Assembly (NCBI RefSeq): GCF_021295315.1
Contig: NZ_JAIMJA010000014.1
Span: 1-46,441, forward strand
Source: Motilimonas cestriensis
GTDB lineage: Bacteria; Pseudomonadota; Gammaproteobacteria; Enterobacterales; CBDFNC01
Direction of reading: 5' to 3'
Length of the DNA stretch: 46,441 nucleotides
In this document: one piece after another, positions 1-8,606 of the stretch
How positions within the stretch are numbered: position 1 is the stretch's first letter
Layout of the letters: each line of letters begins with the position of its first letter
Made by a program: the position numbers and the translations under genes
Notes under the pieces: model-generated
Databases searched by the model: none
What the model was told of the DNA's origin: nothing
What the model saw: the letters and a program-made list of their open reading frames with translations, nothing else

Positions 1-113
1 CTTGCTTGTGAACGAAAGTGTTTGGAGGAATTAAATCTTCGTCTAGCCACTAAATTGCCTCTTAATAAATCATATGTTCATTTGTATATTTTTATAGGTA
101 GATGTCAACTATG
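1..113 (+). other. Open frame entering from the left edge, unidentified
   Basis: Reading frame 1 is open from the window edge to a TGA at 111-113 (37 codons), so an unseen upstream gene may end here. The residues, which include ERKCLEELNLRLATKLPL, match no family I recognise. On the minus strand a GTG near position 78 has an AAGAGG-like site in front of it and stays open to the edge, so a gene leaving leftwards is the alternative. This stretch occupies the place where the 5' half of endA should be, so one side of a deletion or insertion junction lies in it, at about 110-128. Confidence 0.25.
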
Positions 114-461
114 ATTTTACTAGGTAGTGAGGTAAACGGCGATCGCTCGAACTTCCAGTTTACAGAATCAAGACAAACACCTTATCAATACGGTCAATGC
201 CCGATGATTAACGATTTTAAAAACAAAAAAGCCACTCCGCCAGACTTGCAAAAAGGCGCTATCGCCCGCATCTACTTTTATATGCAAGATCAATATGGCG
301 TGCGCATATCACGTCAACAAAAACAACTCTACCAAGCATGGGACAGACAATATCCCGTTACAGCTTGGGAGTGCCAACGTGATAAACTGATTGCCAAACA
401 GCAAGGGAATAACAACCCGTACGTAACCAATGCATGTGCAAATGCCACTTTTACTCAGTAG
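102..461 (+). pseudogene. endA: Endonuclease I (EndA), C-terminal remnant
   Basis: Endonuclease I is a secreted or periplasmic nonspecific DNase of about 210-235 residues. Only its C-terminal half is present: from about residue 8 the frame reads [11 protein letters not shown], then YGQCPM, a [10 protein letters not shown] helix and the terminal NPYVTNAC with its disulfide cysteine. The family's signal peptide, the WEHVVPA segment with the catalytic histidine and the LHNLVPA segment are missing. A TAG lies directly before the ATG at 102, and the residues before EVNGDR are not EndA-like, so the 5' half was lost by deletion or replacement at about 110-128. Its position before rsmE and gshB is the normal place for endA. 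The product should be inactive. A frameshifted complete gene is not possible, because no EndA residues are visible in any frame upstream within the window. Confidence 0.8.
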
Positions 462-501
462 TCGGCACGGTTTTCGGCAACAACAGATTGAGAATAAATA
501 A

Positions 502-1239
502 ATGCGTGTACCTAGAATATATGAGCCGCAAGCGCTGCGATTAAACACACAGCTAGACTTGAACGATGACGCAGCCAATCATGTCGGTCGGGTATTACGT
601 TTAAATGTGGGCGATCAAATTTGGCTATTTAATGGTGAGGATGAAAATCAATATTTAGCCAATATCGTGCAGAGCACCAAAAAGCACGTGCAAGTTAAAA
701 TAGTTGAATGCCAAACCACCGCAAATGAAAGTCCACTGAAAATTCATTTGGGCCAAGCTATTTCGCGCGGCGATCGCATGGACTTTGTGATCCAAAAGTC
801 GGTTGAACTCGGCGTTGATGCCATCACCCCCATTTTCAGCGAACGTTGTGGCGTAAAACTGAGTGGTGAGCGGTTAGAGAAAAAACGTCAGCAATGGCAA
901 AAAATCGCCATTGCTGCCTGTGAACAATCGGGCCGTAATCAGGTTCCTGAGATCAACCAGCCTATTAGCTTTAATGACTGGATCAATCAGCAAGATGACG
1001 CAGTAAAACTCACCTTGCACCCAAGGGCTAACTACCGAATCAATACCTTGCCTGAGCCAAAGGTGAAACAAATTCGTTTATTAATCGGTCCTGAAGGGGG
1101 GTTCACCGGTGATGAAGTGAATTTAAGCGAGCAAGCGGGATTTATCGAAACCTTGCTCGGCCCACGAATTTTACGCACTGAAACCGCCGCACTGACGGCA
1201 ATTACCGCATTACAATGTCGCTTTGGCGATTTAGGATAA
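502..1239 (+). CDS. rsmE: 16S rRNA m3U1498 methyltransferase RsmE
   Basis: RsmE methylates N3 of U1498 in 16S rRNA in the 30S subunit, using S-adenosylmethionine. The 245 residues match the usual length of about 243. The N-terminal MRVPRIYEPQ and DAANHVGRVLR segments form the PUA-like RNA-binding part. The SPOUT/trefoil-knot methyltransferase part is marked by FSERCGVKL, AACEQSGRNQVPEI, LLIGPEGGF and the C-terminal LGPRILRTETAALTAI. The ATG at 502 follows a GAGAATAAATAA stretch. gshB starts 3 nt after its stop, so the two are probably co-transcribed, the usual arrangement in Gammaproteobacteria. Confidence 0.97.
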   Translation: MRVPRIYEPQALRLNTQLDLNDDAANHVGRVLRLNVGDQIWLFNGEDENQYLANIVQSTKKHVQVKIVECQTTANESPLKIHLGQAISRGDRMDFVIQKSVELGVDAITPIFSERCGVKLSGERLEKKRQQWQKIAIAACEQSGRNQVPEINQPISFNDWINQQDDAVKLTLHPRANYRINTLPEPKVKQIRLLIGPEGGFTGDEVNLSEQAGFIETLLGPRILRTETAALTAITALQCRFGDLG

Positions 1240-1242
1240 GTT

Positions 1243-2193
1243 ATGACCATAAAACTCGGCATCGTGATGGATCCCATCACCGACATAAAAATTCATAAAG
1301 ACTCTAGCTTTGCGATGCTGCTCGAAGCGCAGCAACGTGGCTACCAACTTTATTACCTCGAAATGTCTGACTTATATTTAGACAATGGCCGTGCCTTTGC
1401 TACTACTAAACAGTTGAAAGTACAGCGCGATCCGCAAAACTGGTTTGAACTCGCTGAGCAAGAAACCATTGCTTTATCCGATCTTGATGTCATTTTAATG
1501 CGCAAAGATCCGCCGTTTGATACCGAATACATCTACGCCACTTACATGTTAGAGCGTGCTGAAGACGAAGGCTGTCTGATTGTTAATAAACCGCAAAGCT
1601 TACGTGATGCCAATGAAAAACTATTTACTTCCTGGTTTAGCGAGTTTACGCCAGAAACCTTAGTCAGTAGTGATGCAGCCAAAATTCGTGCATTCTACGC
1701 CAAGCATCAAGACATCATCTTAAAACCCCTTGATGGCATGGGCGGGGCTTCCATATTCCGAGTTAAACCGAATGATCCTAACCTAGCCGTGATCATCGAA
1801 ACCTTAACCAATCACGGTCAAAACTACTGTATGGCCCAAGGGTTTATCTCGCAAATTAGCGACGGTGACAAACGTATACTCCTAATTGATGGCGAGCCAG
1901 TACCTTATTGCTTAGCGCGCATACCCGCCAAAGGCGAAACCCGTGGCAACTTAGCCGCTGGCGGTCGTGGTGAAGCGCGTCCTCTTACAGAAAGTGACTG
2001 GAAAATAGCGCGCGCAATTGGCCCGAAATTAAAAGATAAAGGCTTAATATTCGTTGGTTTAGATGTTATAGGTGATAAACTAACCGAAATTAACGTAACC
2101 AGCCCAACCTGTATTCAAGAAATTGAAGGCGCTTTTGATGTGTCAATCACCGGCATGTTAATGGACGCGATTGAAGCACGTTTAGGCCGCTGA
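1243..2193 (+). CDS. gshB: Glutathione synthetase
   Basis: GshB joins gamma-glutamylcysteine and glycine with ATP to make glutathione, in the cytoplasm. The 316 residues match the E. coli type. Visible marks are KLGIVMDPI at the N-terminus, the substrate region LMRKDPPFDTEYIYATYMLE, the ATP-grasp segment IILKPLDGMGGASIF, the loop ARIPAKGETRGNLAAGGRG, and NVTSPTCIQEIE near the end with a metal-binding Asn. The ATG at 1243 follows a GGATAAG site only 3 nt after rsmE, implying coupling. Confidence 0.97.
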   Translation: MTIKLGIVMDPITDIKIHKDSSFAMLLEAQQRGYQLYYLEMSDLYLDNGRAFATTKQLKVQRDPQNWFELAEQETIALSDLDVILMRKDPPFDTEYIYATYMLERAEDEGCLIVNKPQSLRDANEKLFTSWFSEFTPETLVSSDAAKIRAFYAKHQDIILKPLDGMGGASIFRVKPNDPNLAVIIETLTNHGQNYCMAQGFISQISDGDKRILLIDGEPVPYCLARIPAKGETRGNLAAGGRGEARPLTESDWKIARAIGPKLKDKGLIFVGLDVIGDKLTEINVTSPTCIQEIEGAFDVSITGMLMDAIEARLGR

Positions 2194-2211
2194 TGTCATA
2201 AACTCTTTCAT

Positions 2212-2240
2212 TGATAGCCCTCATTATTTCAGGGCTATCA
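2212..2240 (+). other. Perfect 10-bp hairpin between gshB and yqgE
   Basis: TGATAGCCCT at 2212-2221 pairs with AGGGCTATCA at 2231-2240 around a 9-nt loop. It lies 18 nt after the gshB stop and 42 nt before yqgE. No T-run follows it, so it is more likely an mRNA stability or attenuation element than a strong terminator. Confidence 0.5.
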
Positions 2241-2282
2241 ACCATACTTATTTCTAACACCTTGCAAAACGAAGAATATTTT

Positions 2283-2852
2283 ATGCTGGAGATGCAAAGT
2301 TTAAAAAACCATTTTTTAGTTGCTATGCCGAACCTAGAAGGCCCGTATTTTGAGCGCTCAGTGGTGTATGTTTGCGACCATAATGAAGAAGGCGCCATGG
2401 GGCTAGTCGTTAACCTCGCCATTAACTTGAAGTTAGGCGAGCTGCTTGAGCAGCTTGAGATAACCCCTGATCCCGCACATCAAAAATCCTTAGCTATGCC
2501 AGTCATGCAAGGTGGCCCTGTAGCGGTAGATCGCGGCTTTGTGATCCATTCACCCATTGAAGGTTTCTCCAGTAGCTTGAAAATGTCGGACGAAATCATG
2601 GTCACCACCTCAAAAGACATTTTGCAGACACTCGGCACCGATAATGAACCGAAGCATTTTTTGATGGCACTGGGTTACGCCGGATGGGAAGCAGGGCAAT
2701 TAGAGCAAGAGCTTATTCATAACGGTTGGCTTATCGTCCCTGCAGACAGCAAGATCATGTTTGATACACCAATCCACCGCCGCTGGGAAGAAGCAGCTAA
2801 CGCCCTCGGTGTTGACGTTTGGCAACTTTCTAGCCAAGCAGGTCACGCATAA
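2283..2852 (+). CDS. yqgE: UPF0301/YqgE family protein
   Basis: This 189-residue cytoplasmic protein belongs to the YqgE/AlgH family, whose biochemical role is not settled. Family marks are LKNHFLVAMPNLEGPYFERSV at the start, then VYVCDHNEEGAMGLVVN, VMQGGPVAVDRGFV, the LMALGYAGWEAGQLEQEL block and a LIVPAD segment near the end. I place the start at ATG 2283. An upstream in-frame start at 2211 would run through the intergenic hairpin and add 24 residues the family lacks. The gene sits between gshB and yqgF as in E. coli, and yqgF begins 9 nt later. Confidence 0.93.
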   Translation: MLEMQSLKNHFLVAMPNLEGPYFERSVVYVCDHNEEGAMGLVVNLAINLKLGELLEQLEITPDPAHQKSLAMPVMQGGPVAVDRGFVIHSPIEGFSSSLKMSDEIMVTTSKDILQTLGTDNEPKHFLMALGYAGWEAGQLEQELIHNGWLIVPADSKIMFDTPIHRRWEEAANALGVDVWQLSSQAGHA

Positions 2853-2861
2853 GGCATACAC

Positions 2862-3284
2862 ATGACCCAAACGATACTTGGTTTTGATTTTGGCACAAAA
2901 AGCATTGGCGTGGCAGTTGGCCAATCAATTACAGGCTGTGCTAACCCGCTGAAATCTCTTAAAGCACGAGATGGCATTCCCAATTGGGATGAAATAGCGG
3001 AACTAGTCAAACAATGGCAACCTGACGCTTTTGTGGTGGGCTTGCCCCTTAATATGGATGGTACCATGCAAGATGTCAGCTATGGCGCAAAAAAATTCGC
3101 CAACCGACTCAACCATCGTTTCAATAAGCCATCACACCTTCAAGACGAACGTTTAACCACGGTCGATGCCAGAGCTGAAATATTTAGCAGGGGTGGCAGC
3201 AAAGCCCTGTCTAAGGATAAAGTGGACGGTATTTCAGCCTGCTTAATTATTGAAGGCTGGTTTGAAGCACAATACGGCGAGTAA
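2862..3284 (+). CDS. yqgF: Putative pre-16S rRNA nuclease YqgF/RuvX
   Basis: YqgF has an RNase H-like fold and is implicated in 5' maturation of 16S rRNA; an older proposal made it a Holliday junction resolvase. The 140 residues include the first catalytic aspartate in [14 protein letters not shown], the [12 protein letters not shown] strand-loop and [12 protein letters not shown] late acidic motif, [12 protein letters not shown], follows. All expected motifs are present. The ATG at 2862 has AAGG 7 nt upstream. A strong terminator follows, closing the rsmE-gshB-yqgE-yqgF unit. Confidence 0.94.
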   Translation: MTQTILGFDFGTKSIGVAVGQSITGCANPLKSLKARDGIPNWDEIAELVKQWQPDAFVVGLPLNMDGTMQDVSYGAKKFANRLNHRFNKPSHLQDERLTTVDARAEIFSRGGSKALSKDKVDGISACLIIEGWFEAQYGE

Positions 3285-3319
3285 AGAGTTGAAAGTTTAA
3301 GTAAAAAATATTTTTAAAC

Positions 3320-3351
3320 AAAAAAGCCGATAGAAATCCATCGGCTTTTTT
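3320..3351. terminator. Bidirectional intrinsic terminator
   Basis: AAAAAGCCGA at 3321-3330 pairs with TCGGCTTTTT at 3341-3350 around a 10-nt loop, with T/A runs on both sides. It lies between the convergent yqgF (plus) and the OmpA-like lipoprotein gene (minus) and can serve both. Confidence 0.9.
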
Positions 3352-3368
3352 ACAAGCTGAACTGCGTT

Positions 3369-4151
3369 TTACCAGCCCGATGCCTCATCGACACCTAATT
3401 CATCAAACAACTCATCAGTCGATTCAACTGCTACGGGTGCTGTTTTTGGCATCGCAGGCGAGGTTTGATTTTTTATTACAAAATCAACCCGGCGGTTTTG
3501 GCTACGCTGCGCTGCCGTATCATTGTCAGCAACAGGGTTTTCAAATCCATTCGCTACCGGCTCTAAAATAGTGGCATCAACGCCCTTTGAAACTAAATAC
3601 TCAACCGCAGATTTAGCACGCTTTGCTGACAACTCTTTGTTGTAAGCCGCGCTGCCCACGGTATCTGTATTACCTTGAACTTCTAAGCTTAAGCCACTTT
3701 CATTGGTCGCTGCAGCAATACAATCAAGCTGATCAGTCAGGCCTTTGTCTAGCTTCCATTCATTAGTAGCAAAACGAATCGGTTTAAGGCCTACAACTTT
3801 AAAATCAATCACATCAACAAATGGTGCACATTCGTCGCTAATGTCTACTAAAGTCTCAACAATCGGCTCAAACGGCTCATCTTCAACCCTAGGTTGGCGC
3901 ACTTTAATGTGTACCGTGTCTACAATAGGCGCGACATAACGCGGCATAACGGCTTGATCTTGCTCCGTCTGAACCGTGTTAGGCAAAGCGCAACCTTGTG
4001 CATCAACAGCACTACCTGAAGCGGTATCCGAACAATCATCCAAACCATTCACTACGCCATCTCGGTCAAAGTCAGGACTAAATGATGCACTGCATCCCAA
4101 TAGCAAGCTACTTGCTAAAACCAACACACCACATTGAGCACCTAATTTCAT
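3369..4151 (-). CDS. OmpA-family outer-membrane lipoprotein
   Basis: This is a predicted lipoprotein of 260 residues that should be anchored in the outer membrane and bind peptidoglycan through its C-terminal OmpA domain. A signal peptide ends in the lipobox LLLGC. A thrombospondin type-3-like calcium-binding stretch (DFDRDGVVNGLDDC) follows. After a linker, the OmpA domain covers roughly residues 125-230, with VQGNTDTVGSAAYN, the AKRAKSAVEYLVSKG helix and SQNRRVDFVI. I prefer ATG 4151, preceded by GAAGAGA at 9-nt spacing, over a TTG six codons upstream. The specific function is unknown. It is monocistronic between a terminator and a 238-nt gap. Confidence 0.85.
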   Translation of the reverse strand: MKLGAQCGVLVLASSLLLGCSASFSPDFDRDGVVNGLDDCSDTASGSAVDAQGCALPNTVQTEQDQAVMPRYVAPIVDTVHIKVRQPRVEDEPFEPIVETLVDISDECAPFVDVIDFKVVGLKPIRFATNEWKLDKGLTDQLDCIAAATNESGLSLEVQGNTDTVGSAAYNKELSAKRAKSAVEYLVSKGVDATILEPVANGFENPVADNDTAAQRSQNRRVDFVIKNQTSPAMPKTAPVAVESTDELFDELGVDEASGW

Positions 4152-4389
4152 ATTATATTTTCTCTTCAAAACTGGGCTAACCTACAAGGCAAATAAGCAG
4201 CTCACAAAGTGAAATGCTAGTCGCTGTTTATTTTAGTCAGATTTTAGAAAGAATCTAACTGAGCAATCTTGGGTAAATCATCGCATTTTTATATCTTTGA
4301 GTACATAGCAAAGACCTTAACGACTGTATTTACTACTCAAATTTACACAATTAGACACTATTTATCACGATAAAAGCACGCTAGATAAG
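4152..4389. other. Intergenic region upstream of the OmpA-like gene
   Basis: This 238-nt AT-rich gap lies between the symporter gene and the OmpA-like gene, both on the minus strand. It should contain the promoter of the lipoprotein gene and the 3' untranslated region of the symporter. I see no coding frame and no clear terminator hairpin with a T-run. Confidence 0.5.
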
Positions 4390-5805
4390 TTAATCCACTT
4401 TTGCATTCCAAATACCCGGCTCAATATTTTTTTCAAGCTCAGGGTATTGGCTGGCATCAAAAGTCGGTAGCTTGTTTTGCGCCCGCTGTGCGTTGTAGTC
4501 TTTCGCCAGTTTAACCACCACATTCGACAACATTAATATGGCCACAAGGTTAATGAGGGCCATTAATCCCATCGATACATCCGCCATCGCCCACACCAAT
4601 GGCGACTCAGCCAATGCACCAAACATCACCATGACCAGTACCACACAACGAAAGATGTTAATACCCATCTTATGATTATGCTCAAGGAAGATAAGGTTGG
4701 TTTCAGCATAAGAGTAGTTCGCCACAATCGACGTAAACGCAAAGAAGAAGATAGCAATGGCAATAAAGATACCGCCCCACTCACCCACTTGCGAGGTTAA
4801 TGCTAATTGCGTCAGCTCAATGTTAGTAACCCCAGAGCCTGGCTCTAGCTGGCCTGAAAGGATGATAATTGCAGCCGTTGCGGTACAAATCACGATGGTA
4901 TCAATAAACACGCCCAGCATTTGTACATAACCTTGCGACGCCGGGTGTGGAGGATAAGGCGATGCACTCGCTGCCGCATTAGGCGCACTACCCATGCCCG
5001 CTTCATTAGAGAACATGCCACGTTTTACGCCATTCATGATGGCCGCGCCTAACGCACCCGCCCCGGCTTCTTGCAAGCCAAACGCTGACTCGAAGATATG
5101 CACAAACATTGCCGGAATTTCAGTGATATTGATGATCACAACATAAGCCGCAATTGAGAGGTAAATCAGCGCCATCGCCGGTACCACTAACTCAGCAAAC
5201 TTCGCAATAGTGCGAATACCACCAAATATAATGGCAGCAGATATGCCCACTAAGACTAAACCAACCACCAGTTTAGGCACGCCAAAAGCGGTGTGCATCG
5301 AATCTGTGATGGCACCTGCTTGCACCGCATTAAATACCAGACCAAAGGCAATGATTAAACAGATTGAAAACAACACGCCCATCCAGCGTTGGCCTAAGCC
5401 TTTTTCCATATAATAGGCAGGGCCACCACGATAGTTACCGTCGTCATCTTTCACTTTATATAGCTGTGCCAACGAACTTTCCGCAAAGCTTGTCGCCATG
5501 CCAATCAATGCAATCAGCCACATCCAAAAAACAGCACCCGCACCGCCTAAGTAGATAGCCACTGCGACACCACCCATATTGCCCACACCAACACGAGCCG
5601 CCAAGCTCGTCGCTAATGCTTGAAACGATGATATGCCTGAACTATCTGATTTTCGGCTGTTCTTTAGCACCGAAAACATATGGCCGAAATGACCAAATTG
5701 AATGAATCTGAGTCGCACCGTGAAATAGACGCCGGTGCCGACCAATACGGCAATTAAAATGTAGCCCCATAACAGGCCACCGATACTGTTGACTATATCT
5801 AGCAT
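4390..5805 (-). CDS. Sodium:alanine/glycine symporter (AGCS family)
   Basis: AGCS proteins (DagA/YaaJ-like) take up alanine or glycine together with sodium across the inner membrane. The 471-residue protein has about ten hydrophobic segments. Family marks are GTGVYFTVRLRFIQF near the N-terminus, SSFQALATSLAARVGVGNMGGVA, the FAESSLAQLYK segment, GGPAYYMEKGLG, and the signature GMFSNEAGMGSAPNAAASA near residue 270. A C-terminal hydrophilic tail (about 30 residues) follows the last membrane segment. It appears monocistronic. The substrate, alanine or glycine or both, cannot be told from sequence. Confidence 0.92.
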   Translation of the reverse strand: MLDIVNSIGGLLWGYILIAVLVGTGVYFTVRLRFIQFGHFGHMFSVLKNSRKSDSSGISSFQALATSLAARVGVGNMGGVAVAIYLGGAGAVFWMWLIALIGMATSFAESSLAQLYKVKDDDGNYRGGPAYYMEKGLGQRWMGVLFSICLIIAFGLVFNAVQAGAITDSMHTAFGVPKLVVGLVLVGISAAIIFGGIRTIAKFAELVVPAMALIYLSIAAYVVIINITEIPAMFVHIFESAFGLQEAGAGALGAAIMNGVKRGMFSNEAGMGSAPNAAASASPYPPHPASQGYVQMLGVFIDTIVICTATAAIIILSGQLEPGSGVTNIELTQLALTSQVGEWGGIFIAIAIFFFAFTSIVANYSYAETNLIFLEHNHKMGINIFRCVVLVMVMFGALAESPLVWAMADVSMGLMALINLVAILMLSNVVVKLAKDYNAQRAQNKLPTFDASQYPELEKNIEPGIWNAKVD

Positions 5806-6070
5806 TTACATCCCCGAAATACTTTCTTATTAGTTATATAAACCAAAAATAAACCTTAAACATTAAATTAACCCTAAAATTAAACCACAAAATCACACTA
5901 AACATCCAAATTAGATCGAAAATATAGCGGAATAATTCAAAAAAGCAGGGCGAATGAGCCAAAGGAAGTAACAAGGATTTGATAAAATAAATATTGCATT
6001 TTTGATTGTGAATTGCTGACAAATATGCCAAAAATAAAAACAATTAACGAATCAATAACAAGGTTTACAC
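5806..6070. other. AT-rich divergent promoter region
   Basis: These 265 nt separate the minus-strand symporter gene from the plus-strand transaldolase gene and must carry both promoters. The region is very AT-rich, especially 5830-5940. A minus-strand frame through it is low-complexity and lacks a believable start, so I see no gene. Confidence 0.5.
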
Positions 6071-7024
6071 ATGACTAACCTGCTGACACAATTAAAAAAG
6101 ATAACTTCAGTCGTGGCTGACACTGGCGACTTTGAAGCCATTAAACAACACCAACCCGAAGACGCGACCACGAATCCTTCATTGTTACTGAAAGCCGCTC
6201 AGCTGCCTCAGTATCAAAATCATATAAAAAGTGCGATTGAGGAAGCAAAAAGCCTTACTGATGACCCAAAACAGCAGGTAATTGAAGCCAGTGATCGCCT
6301 AGCAGTGAAGATTGGCGCTGAAATTTTGGCCGTTATTCCGGGTAAAGTATCAACTGAAGTGGATGCCAGACTCTCATTTGATACCACCAAAACCATCGAA
6401 AAAGCCGAAAAGTTAATCAACTTGTACCAGCAAGCAGGAATAGATAAATCACGAATCTTAATTAAAATTGCTGCCACTTGGCAGGGTATTCGCGCTGCAG
6501 AAAAGCTGCAGCAGCAAGGTATCAATTGTAACCTCACCTTGCTATTTAACTTTGCCCAAGCCCGCGCTTGTGCCGAAGCGGGGGTTTTTCTGATTTCTCC
6601 TTTTGTTGGCCGCATTTTAGACTGGCATAAAGCCAACCAACCTGAACAAGACTTTTCTGGCGTCAACGACCCTGGCGTGATCTCGGTAAGCAATATTTAT
6701 CGCTACTACAAGCAGCACGGCTACAGCACCGTCGTCATGGGAGCCAGCTTTAGAAACACTGATGAAATTATCGCTCTCGCGGGTTGCGACAAACTGACCA
6801 TCGGGCCTGACTTACTCGAACAGTTAAGCCTGCAACAAGGTGAGCTAGTCCGCCAGCTAGCAGCTGATGTTGCTGTCACTCCTGCCCCAACTCCGTTAAG
6901 TGAAAGCGAGTTTCTGTGGCTATTCCACCAAGACCCGATGGCTGTAGAAAAATTAGCGCAAGGAATACGTGCTTTTGCACAAGATCAGGAAAAGTTAGAA
7001 ACACTCCTCCTATCAATTAGTTAA
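6071..7024 (+). CDS. tal: Transaldolase
   Basis: Transaldolase moves a dihydroxyacetone unit between sedoheptulose-7-phosphate and glyceraldehyde-3-phosphate in the non-oxidative pentose phosphate pathway. The 317 residues match the TalA/TalB class. Marks are [20 protein letters not shown], the [13 protein letters not shown] motif, [12 protein letters not shown], the Schiff-base lysine in [13 protein letters not shown], and [18 protein letters not shown] followed by [14 protein letters not shown] 6071 has AAGG at 7-nt spacing. The usual partner genes (pgi, tkt) are not adjacent. Confidence 0.97.
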   Translation: MTNLLTQLKKITSVVADTGDFEAIKQHQPEDATTNPSLLLKAAQLPQYQNHIKSAIEEAKSLTDDPKQQVIEASDRLAVKIGAEILAVIPGKVSTEVDARLSFDTTKTIEKAEKLINLYQQAGIDKSRILIKIAATWQGIRAAEKLQQQGINCNLTLLFNFAQARACAEAGVFLISPFVGRILDWHKANQPEQDFSGVNDPGVISVSNIYRYYKQHGYSTVVMGASFRNTDEIIALAGCDKLTIGPDLLEQLSLQQGELVRQLAADVAVTPAPTPLSESEFLWLFHQDPMAVEKLAQGIRAFAQDQEKLETLLLSIS

Positions 7025-7165
7025 ATAAAATTAGAAGCCAGCTGCAGAAATATTTATGTAAACTTGATAAAAAATGAACTCAGTTAACATAAATGAAACA
7101 ATTAAATTTTACTTTGGTAAGGCCTGTGATACTAAAAACATGTTAATCAGTAAGAGGAAATCGGT

Positions 7166-7339
7166 ATGGACGAGCTTGACTTTAACATTGCACCTAACTC
7201 AGATGCCCCTCAACGTGGTAAGACCAAAGAAAAACGCCGCTGGCGTGAGATTGAAGCAATCAAAGAAGAACAAAGATTGCGTAAAGAACTCATGGATATC
7301 AACCCTATTCTCGACGAATTGGTAGAATACAATTACTAA
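7166..7339 (+). CDS. DUF3545 family small protein
   Basis: This 57-residue protein begins MDELDFNIAP, continues through a basic patch (KTKEKRRWREIEAIKEEQRL) and ends in LDELVEYNY. The pattern of acidic start, RKW/RRWREIEAI core and charged helix is that of DUF3545, a small family of unknown function in Shewanella, Vibrio and relatives. The ATG at 7166 is preceded by AGAGG at proper spacing, and a terminator follows 23 nt after the stop, so this is a real short gene. A longer frame at 7074-7325 overlaps it but has no such support. It is probably cytoplasmic. Confidence 0.8.
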   Translation: MDELDFNIAPNSDAPQRGKTKEKRRWREIEAIKEEQRLRKELMDINPILDELVEYNY

Positions 7340-7362
7340 CTAAAACATCGATAGTAGATGAA

Positions 7363-7395
7363 TAAAGCCGCAATCTAGGCTGCGGCTTTAATTTT
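7363..7395 (+). terminator. Intrinsic terminator after the DUF3545 gene
   Basis: TAAAGCCGCA at 7363-7372 pairs with TGCGGCTTTA at 7381-7390, with an 8-nt loop and a following ATTTTAT. Confidence 0.85.
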
Positions 7396-7479
7396 ATAAA
7401 AAACATCATAAAAATCATATTTATACAGCACCATTTTCTGATATAAGTAAAGCTCACTTATTCAGGAAGACAAGTGCAA

Positions 7480-8520
7480 ATGAAACTAAAATCTTTATCG
7501 CAACTGATTGTTGCAGCCTTAGCAACGACTTCTGCAGTGCAGCTTTACGCACAACAAGCACCTTATCAATACTCAGCTTATAAAACGGCTCAAGCCCCAG
7601 TACTAGATGGCAAGCTAGACGACAGCGTATGGCAAAGTATCGCTGCCAGTGAGTTGTTTGTTAACCATAATGACAACAGCGTCGCCGAGCAACAAACGTG
7701 GGCCAAACTAGCCTATGACGACCAGTATTTATATGTGGCGTTTAATTCGCAAGATCGCGATATCGCGGCCACCCTAGGCCAACAGGATGATCCCACTTAT
7801 GAATATGATGACACGGTAGAAATTTTTCTCGACCCAACCGGTCAAGGCAAAAATTACTACGAGATTGGCATTAGCGCATTAACCTACTACGACAGTGTGA
7901 TTAACTCACCTGAGCCATGGCAAGATGACGTGCCTTGGGACATAGAAGGCCTTGAATACGGCATTCAAGTTAACGGCACCATTAACGACAACACCGATGT
8001 TGACCAAGGCATGACAGTGGAGCTAAAAATTCCACTGGCGTCATTGAACTACTCAGGTCAAGACGAAGGCAGCAACCCATCGCAATGGCGCTTTAACTTC
8101 CATCGCGCTGATTACAGCACTAACAGCCCACAATGGGAAGCCAATGCCTGGTTAGCATGGAGCCCAATGGGATCGTTTGGCTTCCACCAGCCGACTAAGT
8201 TTGCTTACCTCAACTTTAAACAGGATGTACTGTGGCAAGCTGGCACTGCTTACACGCAAAATGATCAAGTCAGTTACCTCGGCTCACTTTATCAAGCCCT
8301 TTACTACAGCAGCCAAGCACCGGGTAAAAGCCGTCAAGACGGTTGGCGCATCAACAGCGCAGAGCCTCAAGCATGGCAAGCTAACTTAGTTTACCTAACG
8401 GGCGACGTGGTGAGTTATAAAGACCAATTATGGCAAGCGCAATGGTGGAGCCAAAGCCAACAACCACAACAAGCGCAAGACTGGTTAGCTGTACCTGCTC
8501 AAGCGGTACCCGTTGAGTAA
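7480..8520 (+). CDS. Secreted CBM9-like protein with two C-terminal CBM5/12-like repeats
   Basis: A signal peptide (MKLKSLSQLIVAALATTSA, cut near YAQQAP) points to export. Residues 25-245 resemble the CBM9/DOMON-type carbohydrate-binding fold: APVLDGKLDDSVWQ, AKLAYDDQYLYVAF, DDTVEIFLDP, then an ELKIPLASL strand and WRFNFHRAD. Two tandem aromatic repeats follow at about 250-291 and 297-338 (LWQAGTAYTQNDQVSYLGSL and AWQANLVYLTGDVVSYKDQL). They look like CBM5/12 chitin- or polysaccharide-binding modules. No catalytic domain is seen, so it probably binds extracellular or cell-surface glycan. I chose ATG 7480 because AGGAAGA ends 9 nt before it; the GTG two codons upstream is too close. It is monocistronic, with terminators on both sides. 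Confidence 0.75.
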   Translation: MKLKSLSQLIVAALATTSAVQLYAQQAPYQYSAYKTAQAPVLDGKLDDSVWQSIAASELFVNHNDNSVAEQQTWAKLAYDDQYLYVAFNSQDRDIAATLGQQDDPTYEYDDTVEIFLDPTGQGKNYYEIGISALTYYDSVINSPEPWQDDVPWDIEGLEYGIQVNGTINDNTDVDQGMTVELKIPLASLNYSGQDEGSNPSQWRFNFHRADYSTNSPQWEANAWLAWSPMGSFGFHQPTKFAYLNFKQDVLWQAGTAYTQNDQVSYLGSLYQALYYSSQAPGKSRQDGWRINSAEPQAWQANLVYLTGDVVSYKDQLWQAQWWSQSQQPQQAQDWLAVPAQAVPVE

Positions 8521-8540
8521 GTAAAGATAAACCACGGGAC

Positions 8541-8575
8541 AAAAAAGCCGCTTAGTAACACTTAAGCGGCTTTTT
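8541..8575. terminator. Bidirectional intrinsic terminator
   Basis: AAAAAGCCGCTTA at 8542-8554 pairs with TAAGCGGCTTTTT at 8563-8575 around an 8-nt loop. It separates the convergent carbohydrate-binding gene and yajQ. Confidence 0.9.
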
Positions 8576-8606
8576 AGGCAACGAATTAAATTAATCGTAA
8601 CAGGAA

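Noticed and set aside
5834-6043. 69-codon minus-strand frame upstream of transaldolase
   Set aside because: Low-complexity, AT-driven sequence with no ribosome site, in a divergent promoter region.
7074-7325. 83-codon plus-strand frame after transaldolase
   Set aside because: It overlaps the DUF3545 gene in another frame, has no ribosome site and shows no recognisable protein; the 57-aa frame has both.
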